64,000 bases of DNA from Pedobacter changchengzhani (GTDB lineage: Bacteria; Bacteroidota; Bacteroidia; Sphingobacteriales; Sphingobacteriaceae): NCBI RefSeq assembly GCF_004354365.1, contig NZ_SJCY01000002.1:62001-126000 (forward strand). The letters run 5' to 3'. A program made the position numbers and the translations under genes. Every line of letters starts with the position of its first letter. Within the stretch, counting starts at the first letter, position 1. Below the pieces are notes generated by a model. That model saw nothing but the letters and a program-made list of their open reading frames with translations. It did not search any database and was not told the DNA's origin. Below are positions 13,985-23,623 of this stretch, in pieces.

Positions 13985-16012
13985 CTATTGTAATTGACTT
14001 TTGTAACTCAACATAAGTGAGTCTGTAGGAAACTCCTTCAAACCCAAATTAACTACCTTCTTTACTTGATCTCTATCTGCTTTGGAGTAAAACATACTTA
14101 ATGAATAATATGACCATGACTGAAGATCATTTCTATATTTATTGTAATTTTTAAAAAGGTGCCTAATCTCCGGAACATCATCATTCACTCTTGCTAAGTA
14201 GCTAGCCATTCGGTAATAATAGTAATTTCTAGGTGTAGCATGTGCAACTATTTTCGCATATTTAAACGCACTATCAAGCTTCTTCTCCTCTAAGTAAATA
14301 TTACATTTTAAATAATCGCCATACATTACATAAGGACTTTGAGCACGTACGCTATCCAACAATTTAATAGCTTCATCCAACCTTTTTTCTTTGTATAAAT
14401 ATTTTGCTTTTTTATACCCTATCGTTTCAGAGTTTTCGCCAATGTTTGGGATTTTCGGGAACATTAAATTCACCTCATCAAATTTCAATTTTGGTGTAGC
14501 AAAATCTATTGCATCAATTGAAGCCAAGTCGTTGTCGACTATATACTGCGCTTTAGATGACGTAAATACATTGGCACTGACATAAGTTGCACCTATTCCA
14601 AACAACAACATTGTGGCACAAAATATACCAACAAATCTGTTAGCCTTTTCTGTAGATAAAACCGGATTTAGCTTAAGGTAATTAACGGTAATTAGCGCCA
14701 GTGAAATGGCAAAAAGGACTTGAATGTTTGGCCTTTCGGCTGGAAAATTAAAACATGCGTCAACAAAATAACCAGATAAAGCAGAAAAGGCTATAACGGC
14801 AATCATTTTAGTTTCTAAATCACTTTTTGAAAAAACTACTTTGATCATAAAGAAAAATGCCAGCGCAAAAATCGACAGATATATGAACGCATTTATTACC
14901 CCTGTTTCACCGGCAACCTCCAAAAAATCATTATGTGGGTGCTTAGAAAAAATATTTTCGTTAACTAGTGTATTGGTGTAGAGTGGCGTGTATAACTTCC
15001 AATTACCAATACCAACACCTGATAAGGGTCGTTTTTTAATGAGACCGATTGCGCCTTTCCAATAGCCAATCCTACCATTTGATGCACCCTCAACATTATC
15101 TGCAATGCCACCTAACCTAGCCCCTACAGTAAGAGAATTATTATCTCCAGCTTTTGTAGCGCTATTTAAACTATTTTGACTCACAAAAAAGGAGAAAAGC
15201 AAAACCATAATCACAAGGGTGGAAGAAATTAAGTATCCTTTGAAGTTATTTTCTTTAATAAATACATAACAAAACAAGCCAAATAAAATAAAAAGCTCTA
15301 AAATTAAACTTATATATGCAGATCTTGCGCTAATCAATAAGATGCAAAACACACTAAGGCCCAAACTAATTAAAGCCAAAAATTTAACAAAACCTTTTCT
15401 TAAAAAAACAGTGTAAAAAATGAAAGGAATTTTAATCACAAATGAAGCAGCCCATATATTTTTGTTGCCAGATGTTCCTTGCAAATTAGATATGACATCA
15501 TAAACAGAAACTGTCCGCAATTGTTTATAGAACTGCGTAACGGTACCGAAAGCCTGCGCCAAAGTAAGAATTGTTATAATTAAGGCAATATTTTTAAGTA
15601 CGGCCAATCTATTATATAATAAAATACCGATGATTAAAAAAGCGGCTATGGTTGAGAATACTCGCGCATAAACCACTATTCCTTCTGTGGGATTAATCGC
15701 TACAAATAAAGACATCCCTGCTATCATAAAAAAAACACAGTATACCAAAGTCAAACCATTCTTAAAGAAAGAGATTAATTGGCTGTCTTGAATAATTTTA
15801 CGCTTCAAAATAAATAGAAGTGAACATATATTCAAAATTGAAATTAACAACCAATGAAAACCCATTTGATCTAACATGTCGATCGATGGCGAGGCCTCAA
15901 CTAAGAGATACATGGTAATGATTGCCGTAACAATATTATTATTAAAATCGGTTGACTTCTCTTGCACCTTGCTTGAATAATTGAGGGTAGCTATTTTTTT
16001 ATTTTTGAGCAT
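13985..16012 (-). CDS. O-antigen ligase/polymerase-like membrane protein with C-terminal TPR-like region
   Basis: A 675-residue polytopic protein with about a dozen hydrophobic segments. The periplasmic-loop motif of the WaaL/Wzy_C family, SKHPHNDFLEVAGETGVI, is near residue 355, preceded by GRIGYWKGAIGLIKKRPLSGVG. The segment after residue 530 is soluble and helical with repeats of the type YKKAKYLYKEKRLDEAIKLL, consistent with tetratricopeptides. It probably polymerises or ligates surface glycans at the outer face of the inner membrane. It stands alone, 13 kb from the glycosyltransferase block, so a link to it is only inferred. Confidence 0.85.
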   Translation of the reverse strand: MLKNKKIATLNYSSKVQEKSTDFNNNIVTAIITMYLLVEASPSIDMLDQMGFHWLLISILNICSLLFILKRKIIQDSQLISFFKNGLTLVYCVFFMIAGMSLFVAINPTEGIVVYARVFSTIAAFLIIGILLYNRLAVLKNIALIITILTLAQAFGTVTQFYKQLRTVSVYDVISNLQGTSGNKNIWAASFVIKIPFIFYTVFLRKGFVKFLALISLGLSVFCILLISARSAYISLILELFILFGLFCYVFIKENNFKGYLISSTLVIMVLLFSFFVSQNSLNSATKAGDNNSLTVGARLGGIADNVEGASNGRIGYWKGAIGLIKKRPLSGVGIGNWKLYTPLYTNTLVNENIFSKHPHNDFLEVAGETGVINAFIYLSIFALAFFFMIKVVFSKSDLETKMIAVIAFSALSGYFVDACFNFPAERPNIQVLFAISLALITVNYLKLNPVLSTEKANRFVGIFCATMLLFGIGATYVSANVFTSSKAQYIVDNDLASIDAIDFATPKLKFDEVNLMFPKIPNIGENSETIGYKKAKYLYKEKRLDEAIKLLDSVRAQSPYVMYGDYLKCNIYLEEKKLDSAFKYAKIVAHATPRNYYYYRMASYLARVNDDVPEIRHLFKNYNKYRNDLQSWSYYSLSMFYSKADRDQVKKVVNLGLKEFPTDSLMLSYKSQLQ

Positions 16013-16391
16013 ATCTTTTAAATAGTTTAGAAAATTACTACTTTTTTACACTAAAACAAAAGATACTTATTTTTTGGAGATTTGCCGAACCTCTTAAATA
16101 AAGTCCAGTCAATAGTATAAAGAACTGATACCCACAATAAACTTAAATTTTCTCCCATTATAATCATAGTAAATAATGCACTTTATATCCTATTTTTCTT
16201 GTATAAGTCTCAAAGTCTTTCTCTCTTTTGGAAATATAGACCTAGACTAACATACCTATTAGTCTTGTTAGGTATAGATTTACATCCTAGCAACCTATTA
16301 TTTACCGAAAAACTGCCAACAAATTGAATATTTTCATCATTTATCAAAATCAATACCCTTTAAGTAAAAAATTGTTGATATTTTTGAGGAC
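16013..16391. other. Gene-free spacer between divergent ligase-like gene and pyrH
   Basis: I see no gene. It holds a small inverted repeat (ATACCTA 16252-16258 / TAGGTAT 16269-16275). A TATTTTTG -7-like motif at 16379-16386 ends 5 nt before the pyrH ATG, but it has no convincing -33 partner. The rest is featureless AT-rich sequence. Confidence 0.45.
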
Positions 16392-17096
16392 ATGAAATAC
16401 AAACGTATCCTACTAAAACTTAGTGGTGAATCGCTAATGGGCGATAAGCAATATGGTATTGATAATGAACGCGTTAGGCAGTATGCGCAAGAAATTAAAG
16501 CTGTACATGAAAAAGGCATAGAAATAGCCATTGTTATTGGCGGTGGTAACATTTTTAGGGGCTTAAGCGCCGAAAAAAGTGGAATGGATAGAGCGCAAGC
16601 TGATTATATGGGCATGCTGGCAACGGTAATCAACTCTATGGCACTTCAAGATGCGTTAGAAAAAGAAAGTATTAAAACTCGTTTACTTTCGGCGATAAAA
16701 ATGGAGCAAATATGCGAGCCATTCGTTCGCAGAAGAGCAGTTAGGCATTTAGAGAAAGGAAGAGTTGTTATTTTTGGTGCAGGAACGGGAAATCCATACT
16801 TTACTACAGATTCTGCCGCAGCGCTAAGAGCCATTGAAATAAATGCTGATGCTGTATTAAAAGGAACGCGAGTTGATGGAATCTATACAGCAGATCCAGA
16901 AAAAGACGCTACCGCAACTAAATATGATGAAATCTCTTTCAAGGAAGTAATTGCCAAAAACTTAAATGTGATGGATATGACCGCTTTTACTTTGTGCGAA
17001 GAAAACCAAGTGCCGATTATTGTGTTTGATATGAACAAGCCTGGCAACTTAATGAAAATTGCAGATGGGGAGAAATTAGGAACATTAGTTAAATAA
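16392..17096 (+). CDS. pyrH: UMP kinase
   Basis: A 234-residue amino-acid-kinase-fold UMP kinase, which phosphorylates UMP to UDP in pyrimidine synthesis. Motifs: [16 protein letters not shown] at the N-terminus, [50 protein letters not shown] and [12 protein letters not shown]. It is the usual length and is followed 37 nt later by frr, the standard pyrH-frr pair. Confidence 0.97.
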   Translation: MKYKRILLKLSGESLMGDKQYGIDNERVRQYAQEIKAVHEKGIEIAIVIGGGNIFRGLSAEKSGMDRAQADYMGMLATVINSMALQDALEKESIKTRLLSAIKMEQICEPFVRRRAVRHLEKGRVVIFGAGTGNPYFTTDSAAALRAIEINADAVLKGTRVDGIYTADPEKDATATKYDEISFKEVIAKNLNVMDMTAFTLCEENQVPIIVFDMNKPGNLMKIADGEKLGTLVK

Positions 17097-17133
17097 AGCT
17101 TAAACATTATTTTTGTCGAAATACATACATATT

Positions 17134-17697
17134 ATGAACGAACTGATAGAATTACAATTAATGGAGGCCCAATCTGCAATGGACAGGGCAATTGAACATT
17201 GTGAGGCAGAATTAACCAAAATTAGAGCCGGTAAGGCATCGGCAGGTATGCTTGATGGAATATTTGTTGATTATTATGGTGCTTCAACTGCGCTATCGCA
17301 AGTATCTAGCATCAATACACCAGATGCAAGAACAATTGTAATTCAACCTTGGGAAAAATCACTTTTAACACCAATAGAAAAAGCAATACAAGTTGCAAAT
17401 ATTGGCATTAACCCGCAAAATGATGGGATTGTAATTCGTTTAGTTGTACCACCACTTACCGAAGAACGTAGAAGAGACCTTGTAAAAAAAGTAAAAGAAG
17501 AGGCAGAACGTGGGCGCATAACTGTACGCAACATCCGCAAGGATGCGAATACTAAAATTCAAAAATTGAAAGAAGAAAGCGTATCTGATGATGAAATAAA
17601 AACCGGCGAAGGCGAAGTTCAAAAACTGACCGACGCTTACATCATTAAAGTAGATAAGCATGCGGAGGCGAAAGAGAAAGATGTAATGACGGTATAA
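17134..17697 (+). CDS. frr: Ribosome recycling factor
   Basis: RRF splits post-termination ribosomes together with EF-G. The 187-residue product matches the family length. It has AELTKIRAGKASAGMLDGI, VDYYGASTALSQVSSI, a conserved IQPWEKSLL block, VRLVVPPLTEERRRDLVKK and VRNIRKDAN. The ATG at 17134 is preferred over an in-frame TTG at 17113, because homologues begin at MNELIEL. A TATTTTTG -7-like element at 17108-17115 might give it its own promoter. Confidence 0.96.
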   Translation: MNELIELQLMEAQSAMDRAIEHCEAELTKIRAGKASAGMLDGIFVDYYGASTALSQVSSINTPDARTIVIQPWEKSLLTPIEKAIQVANIGINPQNDGIVIRLVVPPLTEERRRDLVKKVKEEAERGRITVRNIRKDANTKIQKLKEESVSDDEIKTGEGEVQKLTDAYIIKVDKHAEAKEKDVMTV

Positions 17698-17718
17698 GAT
17701 AGTCTTTTAGTAAAGTCA

Positions 17719-17759
17719 TAAAAAAAGGGAATGGATTTTTATCCGTTCCCTTTTTTTAT
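17719..17759 (+). terminator. Intrinsic terminator after frr
   Basis: AAAAAAAGGGAAnGGA pairs with TCCGTTCCCTTTTTTT, giving a long stem and a T-run, between frr and the ABC exporter gene. Confidence 0.9.
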
Positions 17760-17783
17760 GTTTGTAAAATTCGCACATAAAAA

Positions 17784-19532
17784 ATGAAAATATTAATTAA
17801 CTATCTTAAAAATCATAAGTGGATTGTTGCTTTGGCATTACTCTTAGCAGGAATAAACATCGGTTTCTCTCTTTTAGACCCCTATTTTACCGGGAAGATA
17901 TTAGATCTTTATATCAATAAAAAAAGTCAATTCCCGAATAAAAGTGCCTATATATGGGGTGCAATGGGCTTTATAGGTTTAGCCGTTGGTGCGGCAATGG
18001 TTTCGAGAATTGCTAAGAATTTTCAAGACTACTTTACTAGCGTTATTGTGCAAAAAGTTGGCGCAAAAATGTATGCCGATGGTTTACAGCACTCGTTAAA
18101 ACTGCCTTATCAGGTTTTTGAAGATCAGCGAAGTGGAGAAACTTTAGGCATTTTACAGAAAGTTAGATTAGATAGCGAAAAATTTATAACATCATTTATA
18201 AGTATCCTATTTGTAAGCCTAATAGGAATGGCATTTGTAATTGTATATTCTTTCTCCATCAGCTATAAAGTTACGTTAGTGTATTTTACGGCAATTCCGA
18301 TTATTAGTTTTGTAAGTTGGTTTTTAAGTCGGAAAATTAAAATCATCCAACGTTCTATTGTTGGTGAAACTACTGCGCTAGCAGGCTCCACAACCGAATC
18401 TTTAAGAAATATAGAATTGGTTAAAAGCTTAGGTTTAGCCGATCAAGAGATTGAGAGATTAAACAAAACTACTTACAAAATTTTAGGATTAGAATTAAAA
18501 AAAGTGAAGTATGTGCGAAGCATGAGTTTTATGCAGGGCACTACCGTTAACTTGGTTAGAAGCTCTATGATCGTAATTCTGTTGCTTTTAATTTTTGACA
18601 ATACCATTTCACCAGGACAATACTTCTCCTTTTTGTTTTATTCATTTTTCCTATTCGGACCTTTACAAGAGCTGGGCAATATTATTTTATCGTGGCGTGA
18701 AACTGAAGTATCATTGGCTAATTTTAAAAGAATTTTAAGTATGCCTATTGATAAGAAACCAGAGAATCCGGCTAAAATTGATAAAATTCAGAATTTAGCT
18801 TTTAATCATGTAAGTTTTAAACATCAAACGGCCAACCGTAATGCGCTAGAAAATATTTCTTTTACTGTTAAAAATGGTAAAACAATTGCGTTTGTTGGCC
18901 CATCGGGAGCTGGAAAAAGTACGCTTGTTAAATTGTTGGTGGGATTATACGATGCTAAAGAAGGTGAGATTTTATACAACAACATCCCGAGCAAACAAAT
19001 AGATTTAGATACATTAAGAGAGAAAATAGGATTTGTGACGCAAGACACCCAACTTTTTTCTGGTACAATTAGAGAAAATCTATTATTTGTAAATCCGACA
19101 GCAACTGATGAAGATTGCTTACGTGTTTTAAAACAAGCAGCCTGTGATGGCCTTTTGGCGAGGGCAGATAAAGGTTTAGCCTCAATGATTGGCGAAGGTG
19201 GTGTGAAGGTTTCTGGAGGCGAAAAGCAACGGTTATCGATCGCTAGAGCGCTATTAAGACAACCTGATATTTTAGTTTTTGATGAAGCAACCTCATCTCT
19301 CGATTCTATAACTGAAGAAGAAATTACAAATACCATCCGTAACGTTTCTGAATCGACCGCACACATTACTATACTTATTGCACACCGATTATCGACTATT
19401 AAGCATGCCGACACAATTTATGTGCTAGAACGTGGCCAGATTATTGAAGAAGGAACACATGAAAATCTTATCGCCCAAAATGGTCTATATAAAGCAATGT
19501 GGCGCCAACAAATTGGCGAAAGAATTGTTTAA
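17784..19532 (+). CDS. ABC exporter, fused membrane and ATPase domains
   Basis: A 582-residue half-transporter of the MsbA/MDR type. Six hydrophobic segments occupy residues 1-310. The ATPase domain has Walker A GPSGAGKST near 372, a Q-loop in GFVTQDTQLF, the signature VSGGEKQR near 475, Walker B ILVFDEATSSLD and the switch His in LIAHRLST. It works as a dimer in the inner membrane. The substrate cannot be read from sequence: lipids, peptides or drugs are all possible. A small PLDc_N membrane protein follows after 23 nt. Confidence 0.93.
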   Translation: MKILINYLKNHKWIVALALLLAGINIGFSLLDPYFTGKILDLYINKKSQFPNKSAYIWGAMGFIGLAVGAAMVSRIAKNFQDYFTSVIVQKVGAKMYADGLQHSLKLPYQVFEDQRSGETLGILQKVRLDSEKFITSFISILFVSLIGMAFVIVYSFSISYKVTLVYFTAIPIISFVSWFLSRKIKIIQRSIVGETTALAGSTTESLRNIELVKSLGLADQEIERLNKTTYKILGLELKKVKYVRSMSFMQGTTVNLVRSSMIVILLLLIFDNTISPGQYFSFLFYSFFLFGPLQELGNIILSWRETEVSLANFKRILSMPIDKKPENPAKIDKIQNLAFNHVSFKHQTANRNALENISFTVKNGKTIAFVGPSGAGKSTLVKLLVGLYDAKEGEILYNNIPSKQIDLDTLREKIGFVTQDTQLFSGTIRENLLFVNPTATDEDCLRVLKQAACDGLLARADKGLASMIGEGGVKVSGGEKQRLSIARALLRQPDILVFDEATSSLDSITEEEITNTIRNVSESTAHITILIAHRLSTIKHADTIYVLERGQIIEEGTHENLIAQNGLYKAMWRQQIGERIV

Positions 19533-19555
19533 GCTTAAGAATAAAAATATCAATT

Positions 19556-19771
19556 ATGTCACAATCAGCTTTTGGAAGCAATCAATTGGCTTTATTAATT
19601 ATTGTATTGGGTGTAATTTGGTTAGCCTTGATTTTAGTGGCACTATACCATATTTCGAGAAATAATACAATGGGGTTTATCGTAAAAGTACTGTGGTTTA
19701 TTATTATACTTTTAGCGCCATTTTTAGGCTCAATAATTTACTTAATTTGGGGTAAGAATAAACACTTTTAA
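19556..19771 (+). CDS. Small two-helix membrane protein, PLDc_N-type
   Basis: A 71-residue protein with two hydrophobic helices. The first runs LLIIVLGVIWLALILVAL; the second ends in the PLDc_N signature LLAPFLGSIIYLIWGK. Such stand-alone domains equal the membrane anchor of cardiolipin synthases but have no HKD catalytic motif, so this protein is not itself a phospholipase. The ATG at 19556 is chosen because upstream in-frame codons overlap the 3' end of the ABC gene in another frame and encode nothing conserved. It is probably co-transcribed with the ABC exporter. Confidence 0.82.
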   Translation: MSQSAFGSNQLALLIIVLGVIWLALILVALYHISRNNTMGFIVKVLWFIIILLAPFLGSIIYLIWGKNKHF

Positions 19772-20143
19772 TAGCATTCACGCATGCTGTTTCTCCAAGT
19801 AACTAAAAAGTGATGGCTTTAATTACCCATCGGTTGCCTGTTTACACGAAGGGGTTTGCGTGAAAACAGCTGTAGTTGCTTATAACTTATTAACGGTTTA
19901 TAATAAACGCATAACAGTTTTTAAACGCCCTGATTATGCAGCATGCTAGCGTTAGGCATGGGCGGGGCTTGGTGCCAATTTTTTATTGGCACGGTAGCGA
20001 AGCGAACCCCCAAACAGGCCGGGCCCGATTTTTCATCGGGTAACGCCCAAAAAAATATTTATTTCTTTATTTATTGAACCGTTCGGTAAGCCAAACCTGC
20101 TCGATTATAAATTTAACGAACTAAATATTACAACTTAAGTCGA
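19772..20143. other. Gene-free spacer with a different structured repeat
   Basis: No gene is seen. Between 19921 and 20050 lies a GC-richer structured block. It has a perfect hairpin GTGCCAAT / ATTGGCAC (19972-19992), a second hairpin CCCGAT / ATCGGG (20024-20040), and GCGTTAG...GTAACGCCC flanks. It does not share the CCCG/CGGG element's conserved 5' block and seems to be another family. Confidence 0.55.
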
Positions 20144-21427
20144 TTAATTTTTAATTGTTTGTTCATTAATATCTTCCAAATTTAGCTTCATTAAAGATCG
20201 GGTTTTAAACCAAGTTACGCCAGCAATGGCAATGGTCATACTTCCACCAAACACTACAGCTGGTACAAGTCTCATATATTTTGCTGTTATACCCGATTCA
20301 AATTCTCCAATTTCATTTGAAGAACCAATAAACATACTGCTAACTGCAGAAACCCTTCCCCGCATTTCATCAGGTGTGAGGAGTTGCATTATGGTTTGGC
20401 GGATAACGACGCTAACACTATCAAAAGAGCCTTCTAAAAACAAGAAAAACAGGGTTAAATAAAAGTTTTTTGATAATCCATAACAAATTATACTTAAACC
20501 AAATCCGGTTACAGCAATAAGCAAATTACGCCAAGGTTTGCCCATGGGCGAGAATTTTGTCATAGCCAGCATGGTAATTACAGCGCCTGTAGATGCTGCA
20601 CCCCTCATCATACCCAAGCCAAAAGAGCCGAGATTAAAAACATCTTTTGCGAAAATGGGTAATAATGCTACCGCACCTCCAAAAAACACAGAGAACAAAT
20701 CTAAACTCATTGCCCAAACCATCATCTTTGTTTTAAAAACGAAACGCACGCCCTCCTTTAAACTATTAAAAATATTTTGGGTAGCGATAAAAGTAGCAGG
20801 GTATTTTTTAAAACTGCTGATGCAGAATAGGGAAATAGAGAGAAAGAAAACAATTACCGAATATGCTGCTGTAATACCCCAAAGCCAGTTTACTAAACCC
20901 CCAATTAATGGGCCGATAATGGTGGCCATTTGCCAGCAACTGCTGTTCCATGTACTAGAGTTTGGATATAATTCTTTGGGTACAATTCTCGCCATTAACG
21001 AAAACGTTGCAGGCCCAAAAAAGCCTCTAGCTAAGCCTATGCAAAATACTAATGCATACATAACGAGTACAATTACATCTTCTTTTAAATTGAGGTATTT
21101 ACTCGTTATGATCAACATTAAAACTGATGATAGCCAAACGCCAAAAAATATTTTTAGCAAAAGGCCTCTTTTTTCGCTCTTATCGGCAATATACCCGCCG
21201 TACAGTGCAATACCTATAGCAGGGATGGCCTCACATAAACCAACTAATCCGAGTTTAAGTGCATCATGGGTTAAATCATAAATATGATATCCAATTACAA
21301 CTGCCTGCATTTGATAGGCGAGTGTAAAGAAAAAACGCATACCTAAAAACGCTCGAAATTCTTTGTAGCGTAATGCCGCAAATGGATCGGGTTTAGAGAA
21401 AACGGGTTGGGGTTGTAAATCTGCCAC
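20144..21427 (-). CDS. MFS transporter of the EntS/MFS_3 type
   Basis: A 427-residue major facilitator with about 12 membrane segments. The loop motif between helices 2 and 3 is present as GGYIADKSEKRGLL, and a charged sequence GPATFSLMARIVPKELYPNSSTW follows helix 4, as in the EntS-like exporter branch. It probably exports a small molecule such as a siderophore or drug; the substrate is unknown. A TAGTTTTG -7-like element on the minus strand (21454-21447) lies 20 nt before the start. No regulator is adjacent. Confidence 0.88.
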   Translation of the reverse strand: MADLQPQPVFSKPDPFAALRYKEFRAFLGMRFFFTLAYQMQAVVIGYHIYDLTHDALKLGLVGLCEAIPAIGIALYGGYIADKSEKRGLLLKIFFGVWLSSVLMLIITSKYLNLKEDVIVLVMYALVFCIGLARGFFGPATFSLMARIVPKELYPNSSTWNSSCWQMATIIGPLIGGLVNWLWGITAAYSVIVFFLSISLFCISSFKKYPATFIATQNIFNSLKEGVRFVFKTKMMVWAMSLDLFSVFFGGAVALLPIFAKDVFNLGSFGLGMMRGAASTGAVITMLAMTKFSPMGKPWRNLLIAVTGFGLSIICYGLSKNFYLTLFFLFLEGSFDSVSVVIRQTIMQLLTPDEMRGRVSAVSSMFIGSSNEIGEFESGITAKYMRLVPAVVFGGSMTIAIAGVTWFKTRSLMKLNLEDINEQTIKN

Positions 21428-21517
21428 TGAAATAAATTATCGATTGCAAAACTACGTTTTAAGAAGTAAAAAATAGAATGAGAAATTTTAAAAGAAAAAT
21501 AGCTTTGTTAAGTTAAA

Positions 21518-23623
21518 TTAAGAAATTTTATCAAACGAAATGCCTCGTTCTAATTTTTTTAGATGTGCTTTAAGCAATAAATTTTCTTCTTTTTCCAAGA
21601 TAGGGTCTTCTTGCAGTATTAATATTGCAGAATTTCTTGCTTCTTGTAGTATTGCTTGATCTGTAGTTAAATTGGCAATTTTTAGATCTAATGCGCCGCT
21701 CTGTTGTGTGCCGGTAATATCTCCAGGACCGCGAAGTTGCAAATCAATTTCAGAAATTTCGAAACCGTTATTAGTCCGCACCATAGTTTCTAAACGTACT
21801 TTCCCCTCTTTACTTAATTTATTGCCACTCATTAAAATGCAAAAAGAATGTTCAGCACCACGGCCAACTCGTCCTCGTAATTGGTGCAACTGAGAAAGGC
21901 CAAAGCGTTCTGCATTTTCGATTACCATAACCGAAGCGTTGGGTACATTTACACCTACCTCAATAACTGTAGTAGCAACCATGATGTGGCTTTTACCTTG
22001 TATAAACTGTTGCATTTCGAATTGCTTATCGGTATTATGCATTTGGCCATGCACAATACTAATTTGATAATCTGGACGAGGAAATTGATAACTCAGTTGC
22101 TCAATACCAGCTTCCAAATTCATTAAATCTAATTTTTCACTTTCTTTAATTAATGGGTAAACCACATAAACTTGTCTGCCTTTAGCAATTTCATCTCTCA
22201 TAAAACCAAACATCCTCATCCGTTGGCCTTCAAAAAGGTGTTTTGTGTCAATTGGTTTTCTTCCTGCGGGAAGCTCATCAATAACAGAAACATCTAAATC
22301 TCCGTACAACGTCATTGCTAAAGTGCGTGGAATTGGCGTGGCCGTCATTACTAAAATATGTGGTGGTATTACACTTTTTCGCCAAAGTTTCGATCTTTGT
22401 TCTACACCAAAACGATGCTGCTCATCAATAACAACTAGACCCAAATTTTTAAATTGGACTTTATCTTCAATTAAGGCATGGGTGCCAATAAGAATATCAA
22501 TATCCCCGTTTTCTAAGCGTTCATGAATTTGAACACGTTCTTTCCTTTTAGAACTTCCGGTTAATATGGCAACTTTAACCAAATCATCAGTAATCAACTC
22601 CGTTATCGATGCATAGTGCTGACGAGCCAATATTTCTGTGGGCGCCATCATACAAGCTTGGTAACCATTATCATTGGCTAAAAGCATACTCATTAAAGCA
22701 ACTGCAGTTTTACCACTACCTACATCGCCTTGTATTAACCTATTCATTTGTACACCAAGTTGCGTGTCTATTCTAATTTCTTTAATTACCCTTTTTTGTG
22801 CATTCGTTAATTCGAAAGGCAAAATTTCTTTATAAAATCGATTGATTTTTTCTCCAACGGTATTAAAATTAACACCTTTAAATTTTAGTGCTCTTAAATG
22901 TTTGCTATTTAACAGTTGAAGCTGAATAAAAAATAATTCTTCAAATTTTAATCGTCTTTGCGCATCATTTAAATCTTGCTGATTTTTAGGAAAGTGAATG
23001 TTGAGTAATGAAGTTCTTCTGTTTGGGAGATGATATTTATCTAATAAATGTTGTGGCAATGTTTCTAGTATATTCGGAATAACAAGATCTAATAAACCTG
23101 CAATTAATTTTTGCAAACCTTTAGAATCGAGGTTAAACTTCTTTAGCTTTTCGGTTGAATTATAAACGGGTTGCAGAGTAAGGTTTCCCCTACCAACGGG
23201 ATTACGTTTATAAGGTTCCATCTCAGGATGAGAAATACTGAAAGTGCCATTGAAAAGATTCGGCTTTCCGAAGGCTACATAAACCAAACCTTCAACTATA
23301 TTTTCGTCAATCCATTTCAAACTTTGAAACCACACAAGCTCCATTATTCCAGTTTCATCTTTAAAAACCACAACAATTCTTTTCGTTCGTTTTTCGCCGA
23401 TAACTTTTTTACTAATAACCCTACCAATAATTTGGATGTACGAAGAATCAGGTGTTATCTCATTAATTTTAAAATACTTAGTTCTATCTATATACCTAAA
23501 AGGATAATGGCATAGCATATCTTGATAGGTGAAAATGCCAAGGTCTTTTTTTAAAACATCAGCGCGGTTTGGTCCAATTCCCCTTACATATTCTAACGGC
23601 GTATTTAAAATCGAGTTATCCAA
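21518..23623 (-). CDS. recG: ATP-dependent DNA helicase RecG
   Basis: A 701-residue RecG, which regresses and remodels stalled replication forks and branched DNA. The N-terminal wedge/OB domain (residues about 50-170) includes YIQIIGRVISKKV. Helicase motifs: Walker A GDVGSGKTAVAL near 299, DEQHRFGV near 398, TATPIPRTLAMT, and motif VI QLRGRVGRG. The start overlaps the end of the rarD-like gene by 8 nt, so ridA, rarD and recG are one operon on the minus strand. Confidence 0.97.
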   Translation of the reverse strand: MDNSILNTPLEYVRGIGPNRADVLKKDLGIFTYQDMLCHYPFRYIDRTKYFKINEITPDSSYIQIIGRVISKKVIGEKRTKRIVVVFKDETGIMELVWFQSLKWIDENIVEGLVYVAFGKPNLFNGTFSISHPEMEPYKRNPVGRGNLTLQPVYNSTEKLKKFNLDSKGLQKLIAGLLDLVIPNILETLPQHLLDKYHLPNRRTSLLNIHFPKNQQDLNDAQRRLKFEELFFIQLQLLNSKHLRALKFKGVNFNTVGEKINRFYKEILPFELTNAQKRVIKEIRIDTQLGVQMNRLIQGDVGSGKTAVALMSMLLANDNGYQACMMAPTEILARQHYASITELITDDLVKVAILTGSSKRKERVQIHERLENGDIDILIGTHALIEDKVQFKNLGLVVIDEQHRFGVEQRSKLWRKSVIPPHILVMTATPIPRTLAMTLYGDLDVSVIDELPAGRKPIDTKHLFEGQRMRMFGFMRDEIAKGRQVYVVYPLIKESEKLDLMNLEAGIEQLSYQFPRPDYQISIVHGQMHNTDKQFEMQQFIQGKSHIMVATTVIEVGVNVPNASVMVIENAERFGLSQLHQLRGRVGRGAEHSFCILMSGNKLSKEGKVRLETMVRTNNGFEISEIDLQLRGPGDITGTQQSGALDLKIANLTTDQAILQEARNSAILILQEDPILEKEENLLLKAHLKKLERGISFDKIS

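Noticed and set aside
13786-14016. Plus-strand open frame of 76 codons upstream of the lipocalin gene
   Set aside because: It is opposite the lipocalin leader and overlaps the 3' end of the ligase-like gene; no motif or promoter.
18824-19414. 196-codon open frame antisense to the ABC exporter ATPase domain
   Set aside because: It is a typical shadow of a conserved ATPase coding region; the sense strand carries all ABC motifs.
20538-21281. 247-codon open frame antisense to the MFS gene
   Set aside because: The sense strand encodes a clear major facilitator; the antisense product has no motif and no promoter.
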